Notes under the pieces: model-generated
Database searches by the model: none
What the model saw: only the letters and a program-made list of their open reading frames with translations
Told to the model about the DNA's origin: nothing
Shown: one piece after another, positions 46,001-56,459 of the stretch
How the letters are laid out: each line of letters opens with the position of its first letter
Numbering within the stretch: position 1 is the stretch's first letter
Source of the DNA: Madurella fahalii
Lineage: Eukaryota; Ascomycota; Sordariomycetes; Sordariales
DNA length: 64,000 nt
Assembly: GCA_029876055.1 (NCBI GenBank)
Contig: CM056876.1
Span: 5,084,001-5,148,000, forward strand
Direction: 5' to 3'
Position numbers and translations under genes: made by a program

Positions 46001-46158
46001 CCGACTTTGAGGTGCAGTCTCTCTCACGTTGAACGGTTGTGCTCGAGACCACTCTGCACCTGCGAGAATCCCCGCAATGTCGTCTACGCGCCGCCAGGCA
46101 TTGTGTACGAGTCTATTGTCCAACTCTATCCAAATATTCATCTAGTTAGTCGGCCGCA
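43084..46158. other. Gene-free spacer, 3.1 kb
   Basis: The longest stretch without a recognisable gene in the window. The first few hundred bases are the MFS promoter. About 44960-45560 has many TA dinucleotides and short CTA/TAG strings, unlike coding DNA here, and may be a decayed insertion. I checked for tRNA, 5S rRNA and transposase wording by eye and saw none. Confidence 0.45.
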
Positions 46159-47129
46159 TCAGTGCTTGTACTCCATCTTTCCATCCCCAATCACCTTCCA
46201 AAACTCCTCGATGATCTCCTTTTGCCCGCCGCTGGCACCCCGAGCCGCCAGGTACACCCTCGAATCAAGCGCGGGCTCCCAGTCCCCAGGATTCCCGCTC
46301 ACCATCCTTCCTCCAGCCTCAGCGAGGATACACCACCCGGCTGTAACGTCCCAGGCGTAGCAGCCGCCCTCCCAGTACAGATCCAACTGCCCCGCGGCAC
46401 AAGCGCACAGATTCAACGCCGCGCTGCCCAGCGACCTCAGCCCGCCCACCATCGCCCCGCCGCTGTCCTTCGCCGCAGCCAGCTTCCGGAACGTCCTCAG
46501 CTTGACTTCAAAGTTCTCCCCGTCCCGCTGGCTGCCGTATTCGATCGACACGAGCGCCGAGCTCAGATCCCCGAGCGGCCGCGCCCCGCCGCCGATCGGC
46601 AGCTTGACCTTCTCCCCCTGGCCCTTGCCCGCCTCGAGCGAGGCGTTGCGCTGCATGTAGCTCCCCTTCCCCTTGATCCCGGTGAACAGCAGGTCCTGGA
46701 AGGGGTTGTACACGACGCCCACGGCGGGGGAGCGGTCGACGGCCAGGCCGAGCGAGATGCACGCGTTGGGAAAGGAGTGGACAAAGTTGGTGGTGCCGTC
46801 GATGGGGTCTACGATGAAGGTGGGCGCGGTCGTGATGGTGGTGACACCAGCCTGGTACGTCTCCTCGCCGACGAACGAGAAGGAGGGGTAGGCGGCGCGC
46901 AGGCGGGACGAGACCATGCGCTCGACGGCCTGGTCGGTCTCTGTTACTATGTCGACGGCTGAGGCCGGTCAGTGTTGGCTGTGGCGGGAAAAAGGAGTGG
47001 CGGTTGTGTACCGTTGAGCTTGGTGTCGGTCGAGATGCTGTTGGGGTTCGCCGCGAGGATCATGCGCCCCGCCTCGAAGGCGATCGACACTAACGTGTCG
47101 TGGATTTCTTGTAGGTTGATGTCCGCCAT
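46159..47129 (-). CDS. Inositol monophosphatase
   Basis: Mg-dependent, lithium-sensitive enzyme that hydrolyses inositol monophosphates to free myo-inositol, the last step of inositol synthesis and recycling; cytosolic. Exons are 47129-47012 and 46958-46159 (305 aa), with a 53-nt intron. Metal-binding motifs are complete: VGEETY, DPIDGTTNFVHSFPN (D90, D93) and YAWDVTAGWCILAEAGG. TETDQAVE near residue 46 is the usual loop. The length is that of fungal IMPases. It lies in tandem with two minus-strand genes, one of which is a histidine acid phosphatase that can supply inositol phosphates. Confidence 0.95.
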
Positions 47130-47648
47130 TGTGAATCGGCCTTTCGATATTCAGGGCGGATGGTGTCTGACTCGACTGGGGTTTGTTGGGCGATGGAAGT
47201 TCGGAGGCTGTCAGATTCAGGGGTCGATGGAGGGGTAGCGGGGTAGCTGTCCCCTAAACGTCAGTGGCTCCACCAGCACGATAACTCCACCACCCACCCT
47301 GGACAAGTATCCCGACGCTATGGACGCATCCGTAGCGTTTGCCGGAGGAGCGGTTGAGACTTTGTTGTATGTCGGAGGCCTGGACATCGTCAGCAGGATA
47401 GAGGCCGGGTCTTGGCCAGATCAAATGGCCGTCGGCTGAAGTGGACATTCCGCGGCCGCATAGCAGCGGACAAGTAGAAAGGGAATATGCGATATGAACA
47501 TCATTGTCGTCGAGTGCACGAAATATGTAATACAGAAACAAGCATCCTGCCAACTCCGTCAGACCAATCCGTAGCCCCCCAAGATCCCATGCCGGCCTAC
47601 ACAAGAACGTAAACAACCATAGTAACACGCTCCCGCAACGAGACGCCA
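47130..47648. promoter_or_regulatory. Intergenic, promoter of the inositol monophosphatase gene
   Basis: 519 bp between co-oriented minus-strand genes. No gene recognised. Confidence 0.5.
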
Positions 47649-48391
47649 TCACACTTCCTCCCGGAAAACCGACCGCCTGTCCTCCTCTCCCCTAGCCTTT
47701 CTCCCCGCAAACGAGTTATCCATAGGCCGGGGGCTGATCCCGCGCAAGCTGATGTTGCTCGGCTCGGCATCATCGTCAAACGGATTCCTCTTACTTGTCG
47801 GCGCCGCTGCCGGTGCGGGCGACCGACTCCTCGTCCTTCCCCGCCTTTCCTCTCCTTCTTGCTCTACCGGCCCAACTGCCAGATTCATCTGGTACCCATC
47901 GCCCTGCTGGCCTTGCGGCGGCACCAGCCCTAGTTCCCGTTCCTCCTCGTACGGGTTATACCCGTCCGGCCCGTGCCCCACACGCGAGTCCCAAGCGTCG
48001 TCGTCCTGATCGAACCCACGGTTGCGGGCGCCGCTCGTCGTTGTGTAGCCGGCGTTGTATGATTGGCCTTCGTACGCGCCGGTCGCGGTGCGGGTATTGC
48101 GGCCGTGGCGGAGCAGGCGGATGCGGTCGTTGAACCAGCCGACGACACCGCCCGGAGCCGGGGAGGGGCCGCCGTAGGCCGGGGACGACTTCAGGAATGG
48201 GATGTATGATGCTAGACCGGGCGGCGGTAGCTGGGCGGCCACATTAGCTGGATGCGACGCAGAGAGGCATTGCTGGCAAAGGAACTCACCCCCAATCGCT
48301 GCGCCCGTATGCGCGTAAAGATAATCCACCCGATGGCGCCGGCTATCGCCACCACTACGAGGACGAGCACGACGATGCCTGCGATATTCAT
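47649..48391 (-). CDS. Single-pass membrane protein of unknown function
   Basis: Exons are 48391-48290 and 48230-47649 (227 aa), with a 59-nt intron placed between codons. The protein starts with a strong TM helix (IAGIVVLVLVVVAIAGAIGW, about residues 3-25), followed by a basic stop-transfer stretch (TRIRAQRLG), so the rest is probably cytosolic. The remainder is disordered and polar: Pro/Gly-rich (LPPPGLASYIPFLKSSP), then WFNDRIRLLRHGRNTR, acidic EEERELG, and a Ser/Arg tail. I do not recognise a domain. Similar fungal proteins exist with the same N-terminal helix followed by an RLGLPPP-like string, but I cannot assign a role. Confidence 0.75.
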
Positions 48392-48877
48392 GGTTCAATC
48401 GGACCGTGTAAAAAGCCTCCGATTGAGATGTGTACGCGCTGTGAACATCGGACGAGTTTTCGAGCTGCGTATTTCCAAGTGGCCGGTTACACCAGGCCGC
48501 TTTGTCGGCTTACGAAAGGCCCGAAAGACCACAAGTACCTCCCTCTAGCAGGGCTGCGGGTCACTGCTCCCCCGCTGTGGCGCCGAATTACGTCATCAAT
48601 AGCCAAGAAAGCAGCGCAAGCTCATCGTTGAGTTCAACATCAACGCTGGTAGCCATCCTCGGGTGGGTGTCCAATTCAGCGAAATTTTGCAGACACTCCG
48701 ACAGGTACACGTACGAATCCTGACCAGCGGATGGACGTCAGCCCTCTTTGACACTCCAACTTTACTGGCTGCTATTCGAGTCAGCCTCAGCCCCCGGAGT
48801 CTGCCGTAATCCCTCATACCGCATACATACACATCTCACCATGACCTGATGCCCTGCCTAGCAATCCGTGCCGGGTA
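48392..48877. promoter_or_regulatory. Intergenic, promoter of the single-pass membrane protein gene
   Basis: 486 bp between co-oriented minus-strand genes, with no gene recognised. Confidence 0.5.
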
Positions 48878-50416
48878 TCAAACAAAGCACAAATCCCAGC
48901 GCCCGCCTCCCCTCGCAAACGCCATGCTCTCCACAAACCTCCCGAGCCTACACCTCCCCAGCTCGTCCGGATCACACCCCTTGAGCCCCATCACGCGATC
49001 GTTCACCAGCACCCTCACCAGCTCCTCTTCTTCCCCCAAACACCGCATCTTCTCCACGTACACTCTGGCCGCGAAGGGCACCGCCCAGCTAGCCGCGTAA
49101 CCCCCGTTCTCCTCGGCCGCTCGTCTGGTGGTGTTATCCAGGTCCGGCACCCCTTCGTAGACCCCCAGCGCCCCCAGGACGCCCATCATGTCATTATCGT
49201 GGCTGAAATCGGCGTACATGGCCCGGTCCAGCGGGAAAGTCCGCTCGTCGCCGTCCAGCGTGGCGTTGCTGCTCGTCGTGTCGTTGACCGGCGAGCGGGT
49301 AAGCCTCGCGAGCAGCTCGTTGACGAACCCCACCCCCTGCGTCGGCCCGAGCGGGTTGCCCGGGCCGAAGCCGTACCACTTGCCGAGGGATTGGAGGTAG
49401 TCGTAGCTTTGCCACTCGGACCGGGTGAAGAGGTCGCAAAACGGGGAGAGGGTGGCGCCGGACGGCGAGGCGACCGTGTTGAAGGGGCAGAGGTCCATCA
49501 GGGCGACCGTATCCAGGTCCGTGAGGTTCGCCCCTGGGAGGTTGGAGTTCAGCCGGGCCGTGATGGGCATGGCGAAGGCGGCTAGGAAGACGGCTTGGGC
49601 GTCGGCACCGATGGAGGAATAGGGCCCCGTTTCGAAGGCTCGACAAAGGCTGTGGTGGAGCGTGTTGTTTGCCGTAGGGATTTCGGGGATGATGACCATG
49701 TCGCCCGGGTCCCTCGCAGTGCCATCATCGAGGAGGGCGTCGTAGAAGCCGCGCGTCCAGTTCAGCGCCGAGCGTACCACGCGCTCCTGGCCCGAAGCAC
49801 GGACAAAAGGGAGGGACGCCCTAGCGAGCGAGCGATAGCGGTGGTAAAACTTGAGGCCCGAGTTGACCATTTGCTGCTCGCCCATACGAGTTAGGTCGTT
49901 CGCGCCCAGAGCGTACTCGTAGGTCTTGAGAAACTCGTAGCCGGGCCCGTAGTCGGCCACGGCCCCCTGGATCCTGGCTATGACGCTGGCATACACCAGC
50001 GCCTTGCCGAGGGTCGGGGCTCTCGCCCCATGGCGAGAGAGGATTTGCGCAAACGTCAGCTCGCAGCCTTCCGGGACAGAGGCATCGATCTCGGATGGTA
50101 CCGAGAAGTACGGCGAGTACTGTCCCCACGAGTGAGAAGTATCCTTGCCACACTGGAAGCCCCGCTCGGGCGTGTCACAGCTCCGGGGCGCAGGTTGTCT
50201 GGAACGAGTTAGCAGCGCCGAGGGACTAAGGTCGAAGACGCACAGAAGGGCTACTGCCAGGTAGCCCAGCGTGGCCAGGTGCAGTAGGGCCACCGCGGTC
50301 AGCTTGAGGGTGAGTGCAACGCGGCCGCGCAGCGCGCCGGGCTGTCTCTGCTCGCCAGGAGCGTCGTCGATCGGGATGGGGGCGTATCTCGAGCCCCTCG
50401 TAAAAAGCGAGCGCAT
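48878..50416 (-). CDS. Histidine acid phosphatase (phytase-like), membrane-anchored
   Basis: Branch-2 histidine phosphatase that removes phosphate from phytate or other phosphomonoesters at acid pH. As one open frame it codes 512 aa. The catalytic motif is RHGARAP (128-134, nucleophile H129) and the proton-donor motif is SHDND (H406-D407). There are about ten cysteines in the catalytic part and several N-glycosylation sequons. Instead of a cleavable signal peptide, residues of about 36-60 form a TM helix after a basic/polar 35-residue N-terminus, implying a type II membrane protein. A 45-nt segment (50243-50199) looks like a real intron and would remove the residues after that helix without changing frame (497 aa). 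It is probably vacuolar or cell-surface. Confidence 0.92.
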   Translation of the reverse strand: MRSLFTRGSRYAPIPIDDAPGEQRQPGALRGRVALTLKLTAVALLHLATLGYLAVALLCVFDLSPSALLTRSRQPAPRSCDTPERGFQCGKDTSHSWGQYSPYFSVPSEIDASVPEGCELTFAQILSRHGARAPTLGKALVYASVIARIQGAVADYGPGYEFLKTYEYALGANDLTRMGEQQMVNSGLKFYHRYRSLARASLPFVRASGQERVVRSALNWTRGFYDALLDDGTARDPGDMVIIPEIPTANNTLHHSLCRAFETGPYSSIGADAQAVFLAAFAMPITARLNSNLPGANLTDLDTVALMDLCPFNTVASPSGATLSPFCDLFTRSEWQSYDYLQSLGKWYGFGPGNPLGPTQGVGFVNELLARLTRSPVNDTTSSNATLDGDERTFPLDRAMYADFSHDNDMMGVLGALGVYEGVPDLDNTTRRAAEENGGYAASWAVPFAARVYVEKMRCLGEEEELVRVLVNDRVMGLKGCDPDELGRCRLGRFVESMAFARGGGRWDLCFV

Positions 50417-51673
50417 TGTTTCAGAACCGACTCCAAGGTCAACATACCGCGACCGTCCAGTAGGGGTGTAAGCGAACAGTCAACGCTCGCGCGATGCCAT
50501 CACGCCGCAGGAGCTTTAGATACTCCTACCCACGTGGTGCCAGGCGGAGATTCCGACTATGACAAGGCGGTATGCACTAGATGGCGGAAGTTGACCGCCC
50601 AGATGCATTCAGCGCGTTGGTTGGCTGAGGCTGCTGGGACCGGGGGTGCTCCACCAGCCCCAAGACCGTCCCACTGGGAGCACAGAGAGGTCTGGGCCCA
50701 CCCCACGTGGGTCGCGCAAGTCGTACCCTTCCAGAAGTTCGGGAGGCCAACACAGCCACGACCAGCGTGGCACCGTTAGTGTGCTGAATGGAAGGAAGAT
50801 GTCATCAGTGATGAGCATCCGTCACGTCTTTCCGAAAATAGGTTGGGGGAATTGCAACGGCGTCGAGCCCTCCGAATCGACGCTGCGGCGCTGCTTCACT
50901 CATTTCCAGGTTACGGAGAGGACTCCCTAGGGGAGAATACGGGGCCTCATAGGTCAGGCGCCGCTCTCACGCTTTCATGAATGCCTGGTCCTTCTGAGCC
51001 CTCGCGGCTAAGGAAGCATCTCAACCGGACCCCGACAGCCGTCTACACTACTTCAGACGAAATGGACTAGCTCGCCTTGGACGGCCAACACCCAGCTTCC
51101 CCAAAACCAACAGAAACACGAGCCCCGGCAAGCTGCATCCTCGCGGCGCAAAGCTGTCGCTCAATAATCCTCCGACAGCGGGCTGCAATTGCTTGTAATC
51201 TCCCGAGGCGATCTGTACAACCCTCGGCAGCCCGTGACGCTCGCCCAGACCTGCGAAACGGTGGCGGCGGCTAGCTAAATTACCTGTTTGCCCGCCTACG
51301 GCAGGATGCAGGGTGTGATATTGACTTGGGCTGAATGAACGGCGGCTACCCGTATCCTGTCTCACGTCTACGGTTTCGCAATTGTGCAAGACCTAGGGTT
51401 TGCAGCAGCGCAAAGCACTTGTCTCAGCAAGTGTCCTGAATGGCAGCTACCACTAGAGGAATCTATCCACTATCGACACAAACGCACCGCCATGGTATCA
51501 TAGGTAGGTCAGGTAGTCAAACCCAACGCATGCATCCTCCATTATCCGTAGCCCAGTGAAGTCGAGCCTCCAGCTCGGCACCCATTTTTCCCCGTAGCGT
51601 AAACCGCGAAATCCCGTCACCATCCATCTATCGCAGCCCCTATACATCGTACACCGGGTATCACCCAACAGAA
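50417..51673. other. Intergenic, promoter of the acid phosphatase gene and 3' flank of the next gene
   Basis: 1.26 kb without a recognisable gene. The part near 51400-51670 is less GC-rich and probably belongs to the 3' UTR of the downstream-lying minus-strand gene. Confidence 0.45.
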
Positions 51674-53311
51674 TTAAAACGCGACACCCACGCTCAGCGG
51701 CCGATGCCCGTTCACAGTGACATTACTCGTCCCCAAGGGCATACCATCCCCTGCAGCCTTGTCCCACCCCCTCCCGGCGCCAACAACCGGCGTCGTCTGC
51801 CTCGAACCGACCGCCCCCGGCCTCACCCTCGGACTGCTCGCCGCCGTGGTCATGGTCGTCGGCACGGTCCTTGCCTCGCCGTCCTCATTCGTCTCCCACG
51901 TATAGACGGACGAGGACGTCTCCATGCTGGTGCGGGGCAGGCCCTCGGGGGGCGCGACGCACTGGTAGAAACCGTCGCTCTCCTTGAGCGGGCGGGGGTT
52001 GGTGGTTGCCGTGGCCGTGCGGCTAACGACGGTGCCGTTGGCGGTGAAATACGTTGGGGACGAGTCGGTGCTCTCCTCGTTGTGGCCATGACCATGAGGA
52101 TTCTGTTGCTGGTCGTCTGGATTGAACAGCCAGCTCGAGACTCGCGAAAACGACTTCTTCTTGCGGAGCGGCGGGCGGAGGATGAGCGGGAGGGGCGGGG
52201 CTAGGGGTCGGTCGAGGTCGTCTTGCTCGTCAAAGTGTGCTCTGTCGGAGGGGCTGTAGGTGCGCGGGGTCTGAGGAGGTTGGGATTGGAAGGCTGCTGT
52301 TGCTAGCTCGAGCGTCTTTTCTTGGATCGTCATGCTGCCCATGTGAGATGGTGCCGTGCGAGGCCGGTCGTCGACGCTGAGGCGCTCGGCAAAGGACGGC
52401 GCTGCTGCTGGTAGGGCGGGGATGGACGGCATGGGTGCGAAGCCTGCGAATGTCAGTAGCGCTCCAGAGCGGGAGGCGAAGGGAGACATACCCCGCATAT
52501 CGTAGCCCGTCGAGGGTCGGCTGCTGAAGAAAATGCTCTGCCGCTCGATCAACGAGTTGATCTCGGCCTGCAGCCGCTCCTTCTCGACGAGCGCGCTAGC
52601 GATGCGCTCGACGATGCGCTCCGTGCTGGGCGCCGTGTTCGCGCGCGCTCTCGACTTGGGCGGTATCCTCGGCGGGCTCTGGCTCGCGTCAGAGACGCCG
52701 GAACCCTGCCTGGCATGTCTGCGGGGGATGTGGAACGACATGGCCGAGTAGCCCCGGTCGTTCGTGAGCGTCGTGCCGCTGCTGGCGTCCCATCGCGAGC
52801 TGTTGGCCGTGTGCGCGCGCGGCGGCGGCGTGATCAAGTCATCGTCGCCGTCGAGATACGGTAGGATGGGCGATAGACGGTTGTCAGGCTGGTAGATGCT
52901 CAGCTCGATCGGCCGGAACGAGCGCGGACGGGAGCGTTCCGGCGGGAGCTGGAACGACTCAGAGTGCACATGTCGAAAATCGGTAGGCCCCGATATCTGT
53001 AACCGGCGCGTCGACGACGACGACCTGAACCACTGCTTCCGCGTAGAACTGCTGTCCCGGTTGCTTTTCCTCAGTCGTGATCTCTCCCTCTCCTGCGCAA
53101 ACGTCTTCTCATACGTCCTCTCGCTCGTCCACAGCGGCTCTGCCGACGGCCGTGGGATCACTGCCGGTTGGTCCCTCAAGACGATGATGTTCCTCTCAAC
53201 GCCTATCGAGTTTAGCACGGCGCTGGGGACAAAACACAGATTCGACTCACTTGGACGAGGCTTCTCATCAGCACCGCAACACAGAATGGAACTAAACCAT
53301 GAAAACGACAT
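51674..53311 (-). CDS. Ser/Pro-rich protein of unknown function
   Basis: Modelled exons are 53311-53251, 53202-52492 and 52443-51674 (513 aa). Both introns are 48 nt, in frame and stop-free, so the region is also one continuous open frame. They have canonical signals (GTGAGT with GCTAAAC and TAG; GTATGT with CTGAC and CAG) and are probably spliced. The N-terminus, MSFSWFSSILCCGADE, carries a Cys pair that could be palmitoylated. Most of the chain is disordered, rich in Ser, Arg, Pro and Thr. A short predicted helix lies in the middle (ERIVERIASALVEKERLQAE, coiled-coil-like), and a basic patch follows (RPPLRKKKSFSRVSSWLF). No catalytic domain is recognised. An alternative ATG five codons upstream (53326) is possible. 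Confidence 0.72.
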   Translation of the reverse strand: MSFSWFSSILCCGADEKPRPSESNLCFVPSAVLNSIGVERNIIVLRDQPAVIPRPSAEPLWTSERTYEKTFAQERERSRLRKSNRDSSSTRKQWFRSSSSTRRLQISGPTDFRHVHSESFQLPPERSRPRSFRPIELSIYQPDNRLSPILPYLDGDDDLITPPPRAHTANSSRWDASSGTTLTNDRGYSAMSFHIPRRHARQGSGVSDASQSPPRIPPKSRARANTAPSTERIVERIASALVEKERLQAEINSLIERQSIFFSSRPSTGYDMRGMSPFASRSGALLTFAGFAPMPSIPALPAAAPSFAERLSVDDRPRTAPSHMGSMTIQEKTLELATAAFQSQPPQTPRTYSPSDRAHFDEQDDLDRPLAPPLPLILRPPLRKKKSFSRVSSWLFNPDDQQQNPHGHGHNEESTDSSPTYFTANGTVVSRTATATTNPRPLKESDGFYQCVAPPEGLPRTSMETSSSVYTWETNEDGEARTVPTTMTTAASSPRVRPGAVGSRQTTPVVGAGRGWDKAAGDGMPLGTSNVTVNGHRPLSVGVAF

Positions 53312-54967
53312 GCTGCCGAGTCTCATGCAGCCAGTGAACAATAACGAACAGCTCTCATGCCTCGAAAGGAACGACGTCCATCGACCAGCGACCCCGAGAC
53401 AAAGGAAACAGGGCACCAAAAGCACATGACGAAAGGGGACGAGGCCGCGGTCGGAGCAGCCGGAGCGGCCATCTTTACATAGCGTGCCCTGCCCGATGAG
53501 ATACCTACATCCAGGTAGCACCCATTACGGACGGCTGAGCAGCGCTGACCTAGTGGTCCACAGCAGCCGGATGTGAGGTTGCAGGGGGGCGACATCTGAT
53601 AGGCTGGCATGGGCCGGCCGAGGAACCAGTTGGCGCTTACAAAACCGGGGGGTGGGTGATGTATCGGACGGCGGCGCCACACACCACCACACACTCGTAC
53701 ACACCCAGATTGCTCCCTTGGCCAGTCGCGTGCCATGGAGGCGCCGCACTGCGCGTCAATGTCTCAGTCTTTTCTTGGACGTGAGCAGCAGCGGCCACCA
53801 CCGCGACCGCATTGCCACACAGAGGGGGGCTCGTGGGCCGTCGAGATTGGGCCGGGGGTGTCGAGACATGATTTGGCAATTGAAAGACTCGGATTCCTCA
53901 GGGATGCTTGGGGGTGATGGGGTGCTGCTATTCTTGCCTGAAACCACCCTTTTCACGGCACGGAGGGCGTGCGACCCAGCCTGGCGGCCAGCAGCGGGTT
54001 CGATAACGATCTGGCAGATACCAGACCCGTAAGTGGATAAATCCCTGCTGGCATGTTTCGATCTTGGTGGAGTGCCATTCCGACACGGATGCAGGCATGA
54101 CGGTAGGGCGTTTCCTCGAGAACCGGCCGTTGTCATGTATTGGCGTCCCGGCGAGTCTACCAGTGTGCCCAGTCGAGGGATGCCTCCCTGAATCCTCGTG
54201 TCCTATCGTTGTTGCCGGGCGCGTCTGCCGTGCAGGTGCAGGTGGTGCACGTTGTGTGGAGTGAAAAGCGAGCGCAAAAATCAAAACAAGCTCGTCAGCC
54301 TAGACCTGCGGGCGGAGGGAGAAAACCCTCAGATCACGACGGAGCATCATTGGAAATGGCCGAGATTGTGGGCGACCGCCAGGATCCAGTGGCTTGGAGC
54401 AGCCCCCGCTGAGACAGAATTTCCCGAAACGGGCGTTAGCGCACCGCAGCATATCGCTCACTGCGCGTACCGCCGGGCATTGGAGCTTCTGCGTTGAAAC
54501 GCTCGAACTTTCTCAAAGTTTCGGAAACCGTTGCGCTCCGCTTGGCTTTAGGTCCGTTTTCGTACTGAACTGCCGGACGCCAGCCAGCCGTGGCTGAGAA
54601 GCAGCACCGCGCAGAGCCACATCGAGCCCTCTATGAATTTTATGGTGTGGTTACCTTATGTAAGGCTAGGTGAACGAGCTTTGGCCCGCCAAGGTTTAGT
54701 GGACCCTGCAGCGGCACAGGCCAGATTGTGACAGGGGTCGGTTGAGATACGTGTACGATTAAACTTTCAACACCACCGAGCGAACATAGTGTCATCAACT
54801 CGATGCCAGCCCGTGTGCGGTGAATTCCTGCGCACCCGACAAAAATTTGTCGGACTAGGAAGAACTGCATAGATTGTACAATCTCCACCTCGACGAGTGC
54901 ACAACGACTCTCCGAGCGCAGGACGCGGCAAACGACCCTCTCCACACCGTCTCGACCTACAGGAACG
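53312..54967. promoter_or_regulatory. Divergent promoter region, unknown gene / SEC62
   Basis: 1.66 kb between divergent starts. The open frame of the minus-strand gene continues to 53521 but without gene-like composition. No other coding wording is recognised. Confidence 0.5.
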
Positions 54968-56259
54968 ATGCAGGCTCATCCGCAGAATGGGCCGATGCCC
55001 GGGCAGATGCCCAGACCCAGCCCGGAACAGATTGCTGCCATGCAGCGGCAGATCGCCATCGACGCCCAAAAGGCAGGCATGACAGTACCGCAGTTCCTCG
55101 GTAAGCTTCGCGCCAGACCGGAGGAGGGCTCCTGCTAACGGCCGCAGAACACCTCCAGAAGCAGGCCATTGAGCAGCAACAACGGATGATGCAGCAGCAA
55201 CAGCAGGGCCAGCAGCAGCATCAACATCAGCATTCCCACCCGCACCAGCACCAGCACCAGCACGCCCCCGGCCAGCCCCAACCCATCGTCCCGGGACCGC
55301 CCAACCCGGTCGCCCTGGCCCTGGCCAAGTTCCTGCGTAGCCAGGATCTCAAGCCGCGCACCTGCATCCTCAATGGCGAGCGCAAGGACATGTTCCGCGT
55401 ACGTCTCTCACATCTCCGCCGCCCTGCTCGATGCTGACAGCCCTCACAGGTCAAGCGCGCCCTCCGCGCGCTCCAGTCGGACGCCTACGCCGCCGCGCGC
55501 AAGAAGAACCCCGCGCTGCCCGAGATCACGGACCGCGCGTCGCTCGAGAACACGTTCAAGATGCTGCCGCTCTCGATGCTCGCCCTGCGCGTGGTCAAGT
55601 CGGACCCGCACGAGGGCCACGACCACGCGCCGCCCAAGAAGACCAAGCGCGTCAAGGGCCTCTGGACGGTGCGCATCGAGCCGCAGCAGGAGGCCGGCGA
55701 CGACATGTACTACGTCTGGCTGTGGGAGGGCAGCCAGGTCATGCGCAAGGTGTACGCCGCGCTCGCCCTGCTCGTCATCTTCGCCCTCATCTGCTACCCG
55801 CTGTGGCCCATGAAACTGCGGCAGGGCGGTTACTACCTGAGCTGGGGCTTCTTGATCTTCCTGGGTCTGTTCTTCGCCATGGCCATCTTCCGTGTCATCC
55901 TGTTCTGCATCACCTACTTCATCCTGCCGCCTGGTTTCTGGTTGTTTCCGAACCTCTGGGAGGATGTTTCGGTCGTGGACAGCTTCAAACCCGTTTGGGC
56001 GTGGCATGAGGTGAGTTTCTGCCCCGACGTCTCTGGCGTCCCGTCTGCTGACTTTGTCTAGCCGGCTACCAAGGGAAAGAAGAAAAAGACCAAGAAGAGC
56101 TCCGGGTCGGCAAGCGCTGGCGCGGCCTTTGCCGCTAGCACGGGACAACCCGCGCCGGCCACGGCTACCACTACCGCTACGGACACGCAGGTCTCCGCAG
56201 CCCCACAGCAGCGCAGCTACATGGCGCCGAGGGTGGAGGAGCTGGAGGACGACGAGTGA
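54968..56259 (+). CDS. SEC62: Sec62, ER protein translocation subunit
   Basis: Subunit of the Sec62/Sec63 complex that feeds post-translational substrates to the Sec61 channel in the ER membrane. Exons are 54968-55100, 55148-55398, 55450-56010 and 56062-56259 (380 aa). Residues of about 45-95 are Gln/His-rich, with alternating His-Gln. The conserved cytosolic domain starts near NPVALALAKFLRSQDLKPR and includes LNGERKDMFRVKRALRAL. Two TM helices (about 229-250 and 256-290) are joined by a short luminal loop (KLRQGGYYLSWG), then LPPGFWLFPNLWEDVSVVDSF follows, all as in Sec62. The tail is Lys-rich, then Ala/Thr-rich, and ends in acidic EELEDDE. It converges on the PLD gene with a 200-bp gap. Confidence 0.95.
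55185..55268 (+). repeat. Imperfect CAG/CAC codon repeat inside SEC62
   Basis: A run of CAG, CAA, CAC and CAT codons codes for a Gln tract followed by alternating His-Gln. It is the only trinucleotide-like coding repeat in the window and may vary in length between strains. Confidence 0.8.
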
Positions 56260-56459
56260 GGCCAGCGCGGCGTTTGGGATGGCGACCTGGAGACTGCATC
56301 TCGGAGAGGAGAATAGGGCATGTACAATTGAGCCTACACATCAGTGGGGGGGTTGCGGTGGAGGGTTCCTAAAACGGGTAATAGCAATGGATTGTTGGTA
56401 ACATGTCGACTGTAATAGTGGCATCTCGCGTCCGACACACTCCCCAAACACAGCCTCGT

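Noticed and set aside
53312..53521. N-terminal extension of the Ser/Pro-rich protein to 53521
   Set aside because: The frame stays open but the translated wording is unlike the downstream protein, and plausible ATGs occur at 53326 and 53311.
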